DNA from: Klebsiella quasipneumoniae subsp. quasipneumoniae
GTDB taxonomy: Bacteria > Pseudomonadota > Gammaproteobacteria > Enterobacterales > Enterobacteriaceae
Length of the DNA: 64,000 nucleotides
Reading direction: 5' to 3'
Assembly: GCF_020525925.1 (NCBI RefSeq)
Contig: NZ_CP084876.1
Coordinates: forward strand, 806,001-870,000
Shown: positions 41,052 through 47,601 of the stretch, piece after piece
Layout: each line of letters opens with the position of its first letter
Position numbering within the stretch: position 1 is the first letter of the stretch
The notes under the pieces: model-generated
What the model was told of the DNA's origin: nothing
Databases searched by the model: none
The model's input: the letters and a program-made list of their open reading frames with translations, nothing else
Made by a program: the position numbers and the translations under genes

Positions 41052-41621
41052 ATGAGTCGTATTTTTGCATATTGCCGTGTCTCGACGAACGAGCAGACAA
41101 CAGAAAACCAAATCATGGCGATTCGTCAGGCTGGTTATGACATCCTTGATAGTCGAGTAGTGTCTGAGACCGTCTCTGGTGGTGTACAGGCCATGCAGCG
41201 TAGAGCTTTTGCTAACATGGTTGATCACAAACTTGAGGAAGGTGACACGCTTGTTGTTTTAAAACTTGACCGCTTAGGGCGCGATAACATCGACGTACAG
41301 CAGACCATCACCATGTTAATCGAGAGAGGAATAAAAGTTGTCTCTCTTGATTTGCCTGTGAGAGACCTTTCAAGCGCAGAGGGGAAACTCATGCTACAGA
41401 TGTTTTCATCTTTTGCTGAGTTCGAAAAGTCGCGCATTATAGAGCGAACTAAAGAGGGTTTAGAGCGTGCCAAACAGGAAGGTAAGATATTAGGCCGCCC
41501 TGTTGCTACAGAGACACGCAGACGTGTACAGGAAGCCAGGGAGCAGGGATTGAGTCAGTCAAAGGCGGCTCAATCTCTGGGGTTGGGAATAGCTACAATT
41601 AAACGCTACTGGAACATCTAG
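41052..41621 (+). CDS. Serine recombinase of the resolvase/invertase family
   Basis: Encodes 189 residues. The N-terminal catalytic domain carries IFAYCRVSTNEQ with the nucleophile Ser11 and Arg9, and the LDRLGRDNID motif (Arg74, Arg77). A long helix E (EFEKSRIIERTKEGLERAKQ) leads to a C-terminal HTH (SQSKAAQSLGLGIATIKRYW). Such enzymes resolve multimers or invert DNA segments. A GAGGGTTAG ribosome-binding region precedes the ATG. It is followed by a terminator and then the origin-like region, an arrangement typical of plasmid maintenance modules. Confidence 0.93.
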   Translation: MSRIFAYCRVSTNEQTTENQIMAIRQAGYDILDSRVVSETVSGGVQAMQRRAFANMVDHKLEEGDTLVVLKLDRLGRDNIDVQQTITMLIERGIKVVSLDLPVRDLSSAEGKLMLQMFSSFAEFEKSRIIERTKEGLERAKQEGKILGRPVATETRRRVQEAREQGLSQSKAAQSLGLGIATIKRYWNI

Positions 41622-41656
41622 TAAAATACAGTACCTCAATCTGACCTCATCAATTG

Positions 41657-41680
41657 ACCTCGCTACGGCGGGGTTTTTTA
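41657..41680 (+). terminator. Intrinsic terminator after the serine recombinase
   Basis: A 7-bp stem (ACCTCGC / GCGGGGT) with a TACG loop is followed by a run of T residues, 36 bp after the recombinase stop. Confidence 0.88.
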
Positions 41681-41746
41681 TTGTCCAAAATTTATATGTA
41701 AATAGTAATCATTTGCAACAAAATACTGATCATTCATACAGGTTTC

Positions 41747-41768
41747 AAAAGTCAAAATTTTGACTTTT
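41747..41768. repeat. Perfect 22-bp palindrome
   Basis: The two 11-base arms, AAAAGTCAAAA and TTTTGACTTTT, meet with no spacer. It lies in the AT-rich gap 41681-42098, which otherwise shows no gene. It may be an operator, a bidirectional terminator or part of a replication region. Confidence 0.7.
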
Positions 41769-42098
41769 TCTAAAATTCGCTTTCCACGAAATAGCGAAGA
41801 GACGAGTTTGTTTAGCAATTTAATGAATTTTTATTTAGAAATCTGGATGTTTAGATGTCTATTTGTAGTGTTAAAGCCCTAATGCAATCATAACTAATTG
41901 ATTTATATTGTCATTTTATTATATGTTATTTATGGGATGATTTATCAGTTTAAGCTATCAATCATAATATGGAGCTAATTAGCCTCTATTTACCCCTTAT
42001 TAATAGTAGATAAATCACATTTCAATAAATTTTCATTTTACTTTTTATTGTTGAAAGTTAACTTTCATTGTGAACTACACACAATCAAAGAGGCTATA

Positions 42099-42437
42099 AT
42101 GAGCAACTATCTTTTTTGTAATTGGCATGGCACCTATTTTCATGGTAGTTTCATAAATAACAATTCAGCTTTTACTGCTTTTTGTAATCACCAATCAGCG
42201 GCATATTGGGATAATGAGGGTAAGTGCATTAAGCACCTAATACCTCAGAATGTAGGGGTGTATGCGAGATTACCATTAAATAAAGATGACAATATTGAAG
42301 ACGTGTTTAGCGATAGCAAATTTATACTTTGCTTTGAGGGAGATTTGTTAAATGATTATTTGGACTGCAATGAAGTTTTAGGGTTATATTTATCTGGAAA
42401 GATAAATGCAGTTCAAAAAATATACCGCACTAGATAG
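42099..42437 (+). CDS. Hypothetical protein
   Basis: Encodes 112 residues from the ATG at 42099, preceded by AAAGAGG; an in-frame ATG at 42048 is less well placed. The sequence is rich in aromatic residues and asparagine near the start (LFCNWHGTYFHG) with several His and Cys residues, and has a central SDSKFILCFEGDLL strand-like segment. I do not recognise a family. It ends 38 bp before the iteron-like repeats, so it could be a replication-associated gene, but nothing in the sequence proves that. Confidence 0.65.
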   Translation: MSNYLFCNWHGTYFHGSFINNNSAFTAFCNHQSAAYWDNEGKCIKHLIPQNVGVYARLPLNKDDNIEDVFSDSKFILCFEGDLLNDYLDCNEVLGLYLSGKINAVQKIYRTR

Positions 42438-42474
42438 GGTAGTGGATTTCTTATATTTATGAGGCGTTCTCGGT

Positions 42475-42657
42475 GGGTAATAAAATATATTACCCATTAA
42501 TATTTTTCCTGAAGATTATGACTATACGGAAAAGGGTGCCACTTTTTTACTATACCTAGAGGGTGTATTAACATTGATACAGGGTAATAAGATTTTAGTA
42601 TGGGGGTAATAATTTTTTATTAGGGGGGTAATAAAATTTTAGTACCCAGGGTAATAA
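42475..42657 (+). repeat. Iteron-like array, 5 copies of GGGTAATAA
   Basis: GGGTAATAA occurs at 42475, 42582, 42604, 42626 and 42649. The last four are spaced 22, 22 and 23 bp, about two helical turns, with AT-rich spacers that are also partly conserved (ATTTTAGTA). An inverted ATTACCC at 42489-42495 pairs with the first copy. Such spacing is typical of replication initiator binding sites. Confidence 0.8.
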
Positions 42658-42670
42658 AAAAGTTACCACT

Positions 42671-42713
42671 ATTATATTAATTATAAGATTAAATATTATA
42701 TTAATTATAAGAT
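42671..42713 (+). repeat. AT-rich 19-bp direct repeats, possible DNA unwinding element
   Basis: A 19-bp all-AT-rich sequence (ATTATATTAATTATAAGAT) occurs at 42671-42689 and again at 42695-42713, a 24-bp period. It follows the iterons directly, the position expected for a DNA unwinding element. Confidence 0.7.
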
Positions 42714-42778
42714 CATATCTTTTTATCTTTAGTCATAGTTAATAAGTTAGTATCTTCCCGCTATCGTGTGGATAGTAT

Positions 42779-42819
42779 TAGTCCCCGAGGAGGATTTCTG
42801 GTTGATGTCGCGGGGACTA
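42779..42819. ncRNA. Hairpin with ribosome-binding-like loop, candidate control RNA
   Basis: Nine-base arms TAGTCCCCG (42779-42787) and CGGGGACTA (42811-42819) enclose a 23-base loop containing AGGAGG and a GTTGATG that opens a five-codon frame. It could be a leader-peptide control element or part of an antisense-type RNA. No promoter was assigned to it. Confidence 0.35.
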
Positions 42820-43141
42820 TGATTTGAGTCTTCACAGTATTCCATTACATTCCATACCGTGATGCAGACTCAGGTGTAAGACGCTTAACCACATTAACGA
42901 TAAACCTGTTAACATGGTAAACCATCTAACACTCATATACAGAAACTAATCAATTAAAAATGATAAACCTATTTTTAATCTTTACTTTCTGATTCGTGGT
43001 AAACCTCCCGCAGGGAGAAAATCAGATCACAAGTTCCAAAACTCAGAATTCTAAAGTGATCTAAATCATATTTAATAAATCATAAAAGTAATAAATTATC
43101 TTTTTATTAAATAATATATAACTAGATCATAAGTTAGTTTT

Positions 43142-43208
43142 GTGTCCCATTTTGGGGACAATTGATGAGATGCAAGGTTTTAGTTCCCGCGATAGCAATT
43201 GCATCTCA
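43142..43208. repeat. Two adjacent hairpins
   Basis: Hairpin one is TGTCCC / GGGACA around CATTTTG (43142-43159). Hairpin two has 10-bp arms TGAGATGCAA (43166-43175) and TTGCATCTCA (43199-43208) around a 23-base loop. The GTCCC core of hairpin one is also found in the hairpin at 42779. Confidence 0.6.
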
Positions 43209-43318
43209 AATTTACACTACAAGTTAGCACAGCTTACTGATGTCAAATACAGACCCTGTAAAAAAGCCCTACAGGCGATTTAAATTATAAAAACGATAAA
43301 TGGTATACCTAATATGAG

Positions 43319-43352
43319 AAAACCTCTCAGAATGCGATACAGAGCGTTTTAT
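43319..43352 (+). promoter_or_regulatory. Repeated regulatory element, copy 1
   Basis: A 24-bp sequence starting AAAACCTCTCAGAATGCG is identical at 43319-43342 and 44988-45011, followed in both by a near-identical GCGTTTTAT. Each copy lies 125-126 bp upstream of the -35 box of a strong sigma-70 promoter. This suggests a shared activator or repressor site. Confidence 0.75.
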
Positions 43353-43443
43353 AGTGGGTTATGAGATTGCTGGTAAATGTGGTTGACACCAAGACAGGGA
43401 ATTTGATAATATTCGATTTGTAAAAATATATCTTAAAAATGCA

Positions 43444-43472
43444 TTGACAGAGTTCTATCATTGGTATAGAAT
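43444..43472 (+). promoter_or_regulatory. Sigma-70 promoter of the DNA-binding operon
   Basis: TTGACA (43444-43449), a 17-bp spacer and TAGAAT (43467-43472). It drives the five-gene operon starting at 43564. Confidence 0.8.
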
Positions 43473-43563
43473 AGTAGTAGGAAACAGAAAAACCTAAATT
43501 CGATGCACTTTGAGCCATTCTCTGGCTGCAAGGTGTCTTTTTATTATGTCTAAAGGAGGCTTA

Positions 43564-43743
43564 TTGAAATACTTCACAATTGAACAGGTAGTAGAGGCAC
43601 TGAAAACTGGCGCAGCACGCCGCCATCAAATTTACGACAATTTTGCCCAGGCACGATATCGCGGATTCACAGAACGCGCAGCACTTTTTAAAGCTGCACT
43701 TGAGATTTTCGATAAATGGAAAAAGGAGAATAAAAAATCATGA
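43564..43743 (+). CDS. Small basic protein of unknown function, TTG start
   Basis: Encodes 59 residues from the TTG at 43564, which is preceded by the strong AAAGGAGG at 43552-43559; ATG at 43546 has no such site. The protein is helical and basic, with KTGAARRHQIYDNFAQARYRG, and resembles short DNA- or RNA-binding proteins of mobile elements, but I cannot assign a family. It is first in an operon driven by the promoter at 43444, and its stop overlaps the next start (ATGA). Confidence 0.65.
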   Translation: MKYFTIEQVVEALKTGAARRHQIYDNFAQARYRGFTERAALFKAALEIFDKWKKENKKS

Positions 43744-43892
43744 ACATTCGTTTTAGCCCTGACACTCACAAACTTTTAATAGCTCGTGCCAATAGTGAGG
43801 ATAAGCCCGCAGCCGCACTGGTTAACGAATTAATTACAGCAATCCTAAAGCAAGAGGAAAAGAATGAAGAAATCGGTAGACAACCAAAATAA
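43740..43892 (+). CDS. Putative ribbon-helix-helix DNA-binding protein
   Basis: Encodes 50 residues. The N-terminal strand NIRFSPD followed by two helices (THKLLIARANSEDKP and AAALVNELITAILK) fits the Arc/CopG ribbon-helix-helix layout, so it may regulate replication or its own operon. It overlaps the preceding gene by 4 bp and the following gene by 29 bp. GGAGAATAAAAAATC lies upstream of the ATG. The fold is judged by eye; short length limits certainty. Confidence 0.55.
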   Translation: MNIRFSPDTHKLLIARANSEDKPAAALVNELITAILKQEEKNEEIGRQPK

Positions 43893-44295
43893 TTACTTTA
43901 AATCACATTACGACATTTTTAAAATCAACACTATCAACGGCAAAAAGTTTTCAATATCTGCAAAATCTATCTACAGTTACCTAAAAAGTTTTAGCGATGC
44001 TGGTCTCAAGGTATTTCCCAGTCATAATGAAATTGCTGATACCTTTGGTATTACCCGAAACGCAGCGATAAAACAGATAGAAAAACTGATCGAATTAGGT
44101 TTGATCGAACGTGAGATACGTCCCGGTAATTGCAATGAGTACCACGTCCTCCCCATTCAAACAGAGAATACATATGGACGGACATATTCGGAAAACAAGG
44201 GGACCAGGCACGAGGTCAAAGGCGATTTTGAGAATAAGTCTGAATCAATCCCAGATATAGTATTAATTGAAGATGATGATGATTTACCATGGTAA
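43864..44295 (+). CDS. Winged-helix protein with SSB-like acidic C-terminus, candidate replication initiator
   Basis: Encodes 143 residues. Residues about 30-92 form a winged helix-turn-helix of the HTH_36/replication-protein type (SHNEIADTFGITRNAAIKQIEKLIELGLIERE). The linker is polar, and the protein ends in EDDDDLPW (residues 136-143), closely matching the acidic tip of SSB (DDDIPF-type) that recruits PriA and other SSB partners. Together with the iteron array 1.2 kb upstream, it is a candidate initiator or replisome loader; this role is inferred. It overlaps the RHH gene by 29 bp. Confidence 0.65.
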   Translation: MKKSVDNQNNYFKSHYDIFKINTINGKKFSISAKSIYSYLKSFSDAGLKVFPSHNEIADTFGITRNAAIKQIEKLIELGLIEREIRPGNCNEYHVLPIQTENTYGRTYSENKGTRHEVKGDFENKSESIPDIVLIEDDDDLPW

Positions 44296-44310
44296 ACAAC
44301 AGGAGGCTTA

Positions 44311-44670
44311 TTGGCACTAGCGAGAAACACAGTTTTTGAAGAAGCAATTGAATTAGGATTTAATAACAGAAATAAAAAAGTTAGAATTTCTAAAAAACTA
44401 AAACCACTAAAGATTATTAAACGCTACGAACAAAGCCCGCCACTTACACCAGACGAACGAGAAACAATTAACTCTATGGATGGTGTGACGTGGAAACCTC
44501 GTCAACGGTATAACGGATTCAGGTTCAATCGTGAACCACTCAAATTTGAATATCTTTTTGATAATATAAATGAATACGAGGGTTGGCTGGAGTTTAACCG
44601 ATTAGAAAATGAAAACTTCACAGGAAATGATCTTGGGCTTGATTTTGATGCACCAGGCATCACCGACTAA
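44311..44670 (+). CDS. Hypothetical protein, TTG start
   Basis: Encodes 119 residues from the TTG at 44311, with AGGAGG at 44301-44306. Its leader AGGAGGCTTATTG is the same as that of the 43564 gene. The protein has a basic N-terminal third (NRNKKVRISKKLKPLKIIKR) and an acidic aromatic C-terminal part (FEYLFDNINEYEGWLEF). I do not recognise it. It follows the winged-helix gene by 15 bp in the same operon. Confidence 0.7.
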   Translation: MALARNTVFEEAIELGFNNRNKKVRISKKLKPLKIIKRYEQSPPLTPDERETINSMDGVTWKPRQRYNGFRFNREPLKFEYLFDNINEYEGWLEFNRLENENFTGNDLGLDFDAPGITD

Positions 44671-44693
44671 CAATAATAATAAAGGAAGGTAAA

Positions 44694-44969
44694 TTGATTA
44701 ATTTTGAACAGCACAAGAATATTGTAGAAGACTTCGTTGAACAGTACTACCCGCTGGCGCATAGCTTGATGGTTGATAGCTATATTGACCCGGCAGTCTA
44801 TTATTCCAATTATCAGATATTGCTTGAGGCAATGAACACTCGCCCGGAGCATCCAGAATTCTTTTTAGAGTGGCTTTTAGAAGATGACCCCGCGATTTAT
44901 ATTAATTTGATGGAGCTTGTTGTCATCACCAGAACTATTGATAACGTTTTTGAACAAGTCTCGCCTTAA
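44694..44969 (+). CDS. Hypothetical acidic protein, TTG start
   Basis: Encodes 91 residues from the TTG at 44694, preceded by AAGGAAGG. It is acidic and probably helical (FEQHKNIVEDFVEQYYPLAHSL, LLEDDPAIYINLMELVVITR), with no motif I recognise. It is the last gene of the operon that begins at 43564, ending 18 bp before the second copy of the repeated regulatory element. Confidence 0.65.
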   Translation: MINFEQHKNIVEDFVEQYYPLAHSLMVDSYIDPAVYYSNYQILLEAMNTRPEHPEFFLEWLLEDDPAIYINLMELVVITRTIDNVFEQVSP

Positions 44970-44987
44970 CTTTATCACTTAAATCAT

Positions 44988-45020
44988 AAAACCTCTCAGA
45001 ATGCGATACAGCGCGTTTTA
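44988..45020 (+). promoter_or_regulatory. Repeated regulatory element, copy 2
   Basis: Identical over 24 bp to the copy at 43319-43342, and 126 bp upstream of the -35 box at 45114. It also carries a short inverted pair ATAAAAC / GTTTTAT. Confidence 0.75.
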
Positions 45021-45113
45021 TGGGTATATTTGGATGCTCCATGAGATCAATTATCCCTACAATAGAAATAAAATTGAAATAATAAAAATATCTCTATTTA
45101 GAGACTCTAAATA

Positions 45114-45143
45114 TTGACAGGTTATGTGTTTTTAATATATAAT
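45114..45143 (+). promoter_or_regulatory. Sigma-70 promoter of the capsid operon
   Basis: TTGACA (45114-45119), an 18-bp spacer and TATAAT (45138-45143), close to consensus. Transcription would first cross the leader 45144-45490. Confidence 0.85.
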
Positions 45144-45506
45144 AGAGATATGAGGAACATAATTTAATATGGCTTTCTTCCTCATCTCCTTGTTAATTTA
45201 GATCTGAGTTTGTAGTGATTCTTAGATTTTATCCTGATGGTTCTATGGATAATGGCGAGCGCAAATCGCCGAACCAAAATAGGCATTTTTTGGCATTAAT
45301 GCTTAACTTCTTGGGAATCCCATTATTGCTCTGGGCATAATTCACCCTTCACGATAAGTAATGGGCAATTCTCAATATATATTTTGCATGAGTGTATATT
45401 GAGAATTAACCCTCTAAAAAGTCTAATTCGAGTTAATCAACGTTCTCTTCTTATGTTTTAAGGCCTCGCACTGAGGCCTTTCTTTTATTTCAATTTGCAA
45501 AATGAA
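45144..45506 (+). promoter_or_regulatory. Long leader of the capsid operon with hairpins and terminator
   Basis: About 350 nt separate the promoter from the first structural gene. The leader holds a 10-codon hydrophobic frame (45169-45201, MAFFLISLLI), a 31-codon frame at 45245-45340 ending in a hydrophobic stretch, a 13-bp perfect stem (45367-45379 with 45395-45407) and an intrinsic terminator (45460-45490). The design suggests conditional read-through (antitermination or attenuation). Confidence 0.65.
45460..45490 (+). terminator. Intrinsic terminator upstream of the capsid genes
   Basis: Stem AGGCCTC (45461-45467) / GAGGCCT (45473-45479) with GCACT loop, followed by TTTCTTTTATTT. It lies between the strong promoter and the first structural gene, so read-through must be relieved or partial. 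Confidence 0.85.
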
Positions 45507-45518
45507 ATGGATTTAAAA

Positions 45519-45806
45519 ATGAATATCAAAAAAGCAACATTAGCTGATGGTCGGCAGGGGATTACAATTTTTGCAGAGCCGGATATTATTTCTGAAATGG
45601 TAGCTCTTTGCAAACAACGGAATATCCCCGTGGAAGAGTCCCCAGAGGTTTCCCGGGAGACTCTGGATAATCTGACCAAAACCGCTAAACAAATCTCAGC
45701 TATTGAAAAAGTAAAGGCTATCGCCGATGAACTAAAAAACAAAAAGGCTGAGGAAACTCAATCTCCAAAACAAATTATTAAAAACATTCTCAAGGGGAAA
45801 AAATGA
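45519..45806 (+). CDS. Possible capsid scaffold-like protein
   Basis: Encodes 95 residues from the ATG at 45519; ATG 45507 and TTG 45495 are in frame and no start has a strong ribosome-binding site. After a short beta-like N-terminus (ATLADGRQGITIFAE) the protein is highly charged and helical (TAKQISAIEKVKAIADELKNKKAEE) with a basic C-terminus (IIKNILKGKK). Size, helicity, basic tail and position directly before decoration and capsid genes fit a scaffold, but no sequence family was recognised. It overlaps the next gene by 4 bp. Confidence 0.5.
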   Translation: MNIKKATLADGRQGITIFAEPDIISEMVALCKQRNIPVEESPEVSRETLDNLTKTAKQISAIEKVKAIADELKNKKAEETQSPKQIIKNILKGKK

Positions 45807-46168
45807 AAATTTCTACATCACACCTGTGGGCATCTGATATCGTCGCCTATGCGGCTGACCCAATCAATTTTGATGAGGTGGTAAAGGTTAACTCACTGGC
45901 GTCTGAAATTGTAGCAGGTTCGCTACTCGATAAAACTACATTGACTCTCGCAAATGATTCCACCACAGCAGAAAACCTAATTCTGGTTTTAGATCCTGCC
46001 TGGGCTGGTCAAAAGTATTTACGCATTTGCCGCAACGGTCTGGCTACTTTTGTACGCCGTGAAAACCTGGTTGCTGCATCTGGTGCAGATATGGAAACTC
46101 TGTTTAACAAATTGGCTGAAAATCTTATCGTCATTGCTGGCGATGAAAAAATGCTTCCTACCACATAA
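45803..46168 (+). CDS. Putative head decoration protein
   Basis: Encodes 121 residues, overlapping the preceding gene by 4 bp, with AAGGGGAAAAA upstream. The sequence is beta-rich with no cysteine-rich or membrane features (LILVLDPAWAGQKYLRICRNGLATFVRRE). Its size and position between scaffold and major capsid genes match lambda gpD-type decoration proteins; direct sequence similarity to gpD is weak by eye. It lies 20 bp before the capsid gene. Confidence 0.45.
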   Translation: MKISTSHLWASDIVAYAADPINFDEVVKVNSLASEIVAGSLLDKTTLTLANDSTTAENLILVLDPAWAGQKYLRICRNGLATFVRRENLVAASGADMETLFNKLAENLIVIAGDEKMLPTT

Positions 46169-46188
46169 TAATTAAAAAGGATTAAATA

Positions 46189-47229
46189 ATGAGCACAGCG
46201 TACGAACAACTCCTAGTTGAAAAAGTTATCGATTTTGGGGACAGTTTTTCCGATGTAAAACAACCTAACAACGTCATCACGAGTTTAAATTTATTTGGAG
46301 ATGAGAATCTCAGCATCAATAAAGTTTTAAATGACCGTCTTGTTGAAGATGCAGATCGCGTCAATAGTGAAAATTCCCCTTACGTAAACAGTGATTTTAA
46401 CACTACTGAACTACCCACATTTGATAGCCATTTCGTTGAACTCCGAACATTTAAACGAGTGGACAAAATTAGCTCCCGCTCGTTCGAACAGGCTCGTGGT
46501 TTTGGCAAAACTGTAGCTGAAACTATGGACGATCAAATCGCAAAATACCTTATTGAACATGATATCGCGTATCAAAATACTCTAGAGACCATCCTCGCTG
46601 AATCCGTCCTAGCAGGGAAACAATCTGGAGTTTATACCGCACAAGGCGATTTAGATTTTTTTGCTGAATTCAATCAAACTAAATCCACAGCAACGTTCGA
46701 TTTTAGTTCTACTTCCAATGTTCTGGCACAACTGGACGCTGTACAGCGCCAAATTCGACAGGCAGCACGCAGTAAACTGAAATCTATGCAGGGCATTGTT
46801 TGTTTATGCACTGGTAATATGGCGCAGAATTTGGCCTACCACAAATCGATTCTTGATGCAGTTATCTATGCAACTCCTGTTAATGACCCAGCTAATTTTG
46901 TTGGCACTCTACAATTTTACCTTCAGGCGTATCCTGTATGGTCACTGAAAGGGATCACTTTTGTTGATGTCACTGGTGATAGCTATCTGGAATCTCTAAT
47001 TGGCGAGAACAACGCTGTTTTTGTTCCCCGTTTTGCGCAGGATAGCGGCGTATTTAAACTGTTTAACGGTATTGGAACCATGCATGCAACGATTGGAAAA
47101 ACTCCGGCTAAATTCCATCAATACGCAATTGTTGATGAAATGCAATTTCCGACACTGATTTCAGAGTCTGCACACCTGGCAATTAATAACCTGCCACAGG
47201 CTGTGGTATACGCTAGTATCACCAACTAA
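46189..47229 (+). CDS. Major capsid protein, lambda gpE type
   Basis: Encodes 346 residues (lambda gpE: 341). Features match the Phage_cap_E pattern of the HK97 fold: an N-terminal E-loop-like region ending in VELRTFKRVDKISSRS, the long spine helix region ETMDDQIAKYLIEHDIAYQNTLE with VLAGK following, and a C-terminal TLISESAHLAINNLPQAVVYASI that parallels the gpE C-terminus. A AAAAAGGATTAAATA ribosome-binding region precedes the ATG. It is the central gene of the structural block. No protease, portal or terminase gene accompanies it, which is unusual. Confidence 0.8.
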   Translation: MSTAYEQLLVEKVIDFGDSFSDVKQPNNVITSLNLFGDENLSINKVLNDRLVEDADRVNSENSPYVNSDFNTTELPTFDSHFVELRTFKRVDKISSRSFEQARGFGKTVAETMDDQIAKYLIEHDIAYQNTLETILAESVLAGKQSGVYTAQGDLDFFAEFNQTKSTATFDFSSTSNVLAQLDAVQRQIRQAARSKLKSMQGIVCLCTGNMAQNLAYHKSILDAVIYATPVNDPANFVGTLQFYLQAYPVWSLKGITFVDVTGDSYLESLIGENNAVFVPRFAQDSGVFKLFNGIGTMHATIGKTPAKFHQYAIVDEMQFPTLISESAHLAINNLPQAVVYASITN

Positions 47230-47331
47230 TGATCTTCACAGCAGCATTAACCGTGCTGCTTGTTGAATTATGGGTTGGTGAGCAAATTCCAATTCATATA
47301 ATAATTATTCTATTGTGGAGATTGTTAAAAA

Positions 47332-47535
47332 ATGACAGCACAAATAATTCTTAAAGATGAAAACGGAAACTTCGCTACTATTGACAATCTCAGCGATTGG
47401 GATCTATTTAGGTTAATCAATATTACACGGTTAGCTTCAAAAACTGGTGGGAATCGTCATACTATTGCAGCACGCGTATGCAGGCAATATCCCGATGGTG
47501 AGTATCGAAGTTTGGTAACAGCATTAAATAAATAA
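47332..47535 (+). CDS. Small protein of unknown function in the structural block
   Basis: Encodes 67 residues with TGGAGATTG upstream of the ATG. It has a strand-like start (MTAQIILKDENGNFATID) and a helical, basic C-terminal part (NRHTIAARVCRQYPDGEYRSLVTALNK). It lies between the capsid and tape-measure genes, where head-completion or tail-assembly proteins are usual, but it is too short to assign. A weak hairpin (47240-47260) separates it from the capsid gene. Confidence 0.6.
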   Translation: MTAQIILKDENGNFATIDNLSDWDLFRLINITRLASKTGGNRHTIAARVCRQYPDGEYRSLVTALNK

Positions 47536-47550
47536 AAATAAATTAGACAA

Positions 47551-47584
47551 AGCCTCGCCCTTTACGGGGTTGAGGCTTTTTTTA
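47551..47584 (+). terminator. Intrinsic terminator upstream of the tape-measure gene
   Basis: Stem AGCCTC (47551-47556) / GAGGCT (47572-47577) with inner CCC/GGG pairing is followed by a run of T residues. It lies just 18 bp before the start of the tape-measure gene, so that gene also needs read-through or its own promoter. Confidence 0.85.
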
Positions 47585-47601
47585 TTATGGAGTGAAAAAT
47601 T

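Larger units (their letters stand above)
42438..43563. other. Large AT-rich non-coding region, probable replication and control region
   Basis: About 1.1 kb with no convincing gene. It contains, in order, an iteron-like array, AT-rich direct repeats, a 9-bp-stem hairpin, four GRTAAACC motifs (42899, 42916, 42962, 42998), two more hairpins, a repeated regulatory element and a sigma-70 promoter. The density of repeats next to plasmid-like regulator genes suggests an origin of replication. Confidence 0.65.

Noticed and set aside
42475..42657. CRISPR array
   Set aside because: The 22-bp period has only a 9-bp conserved core with AT-rich similar spacers; there are no cas genes.
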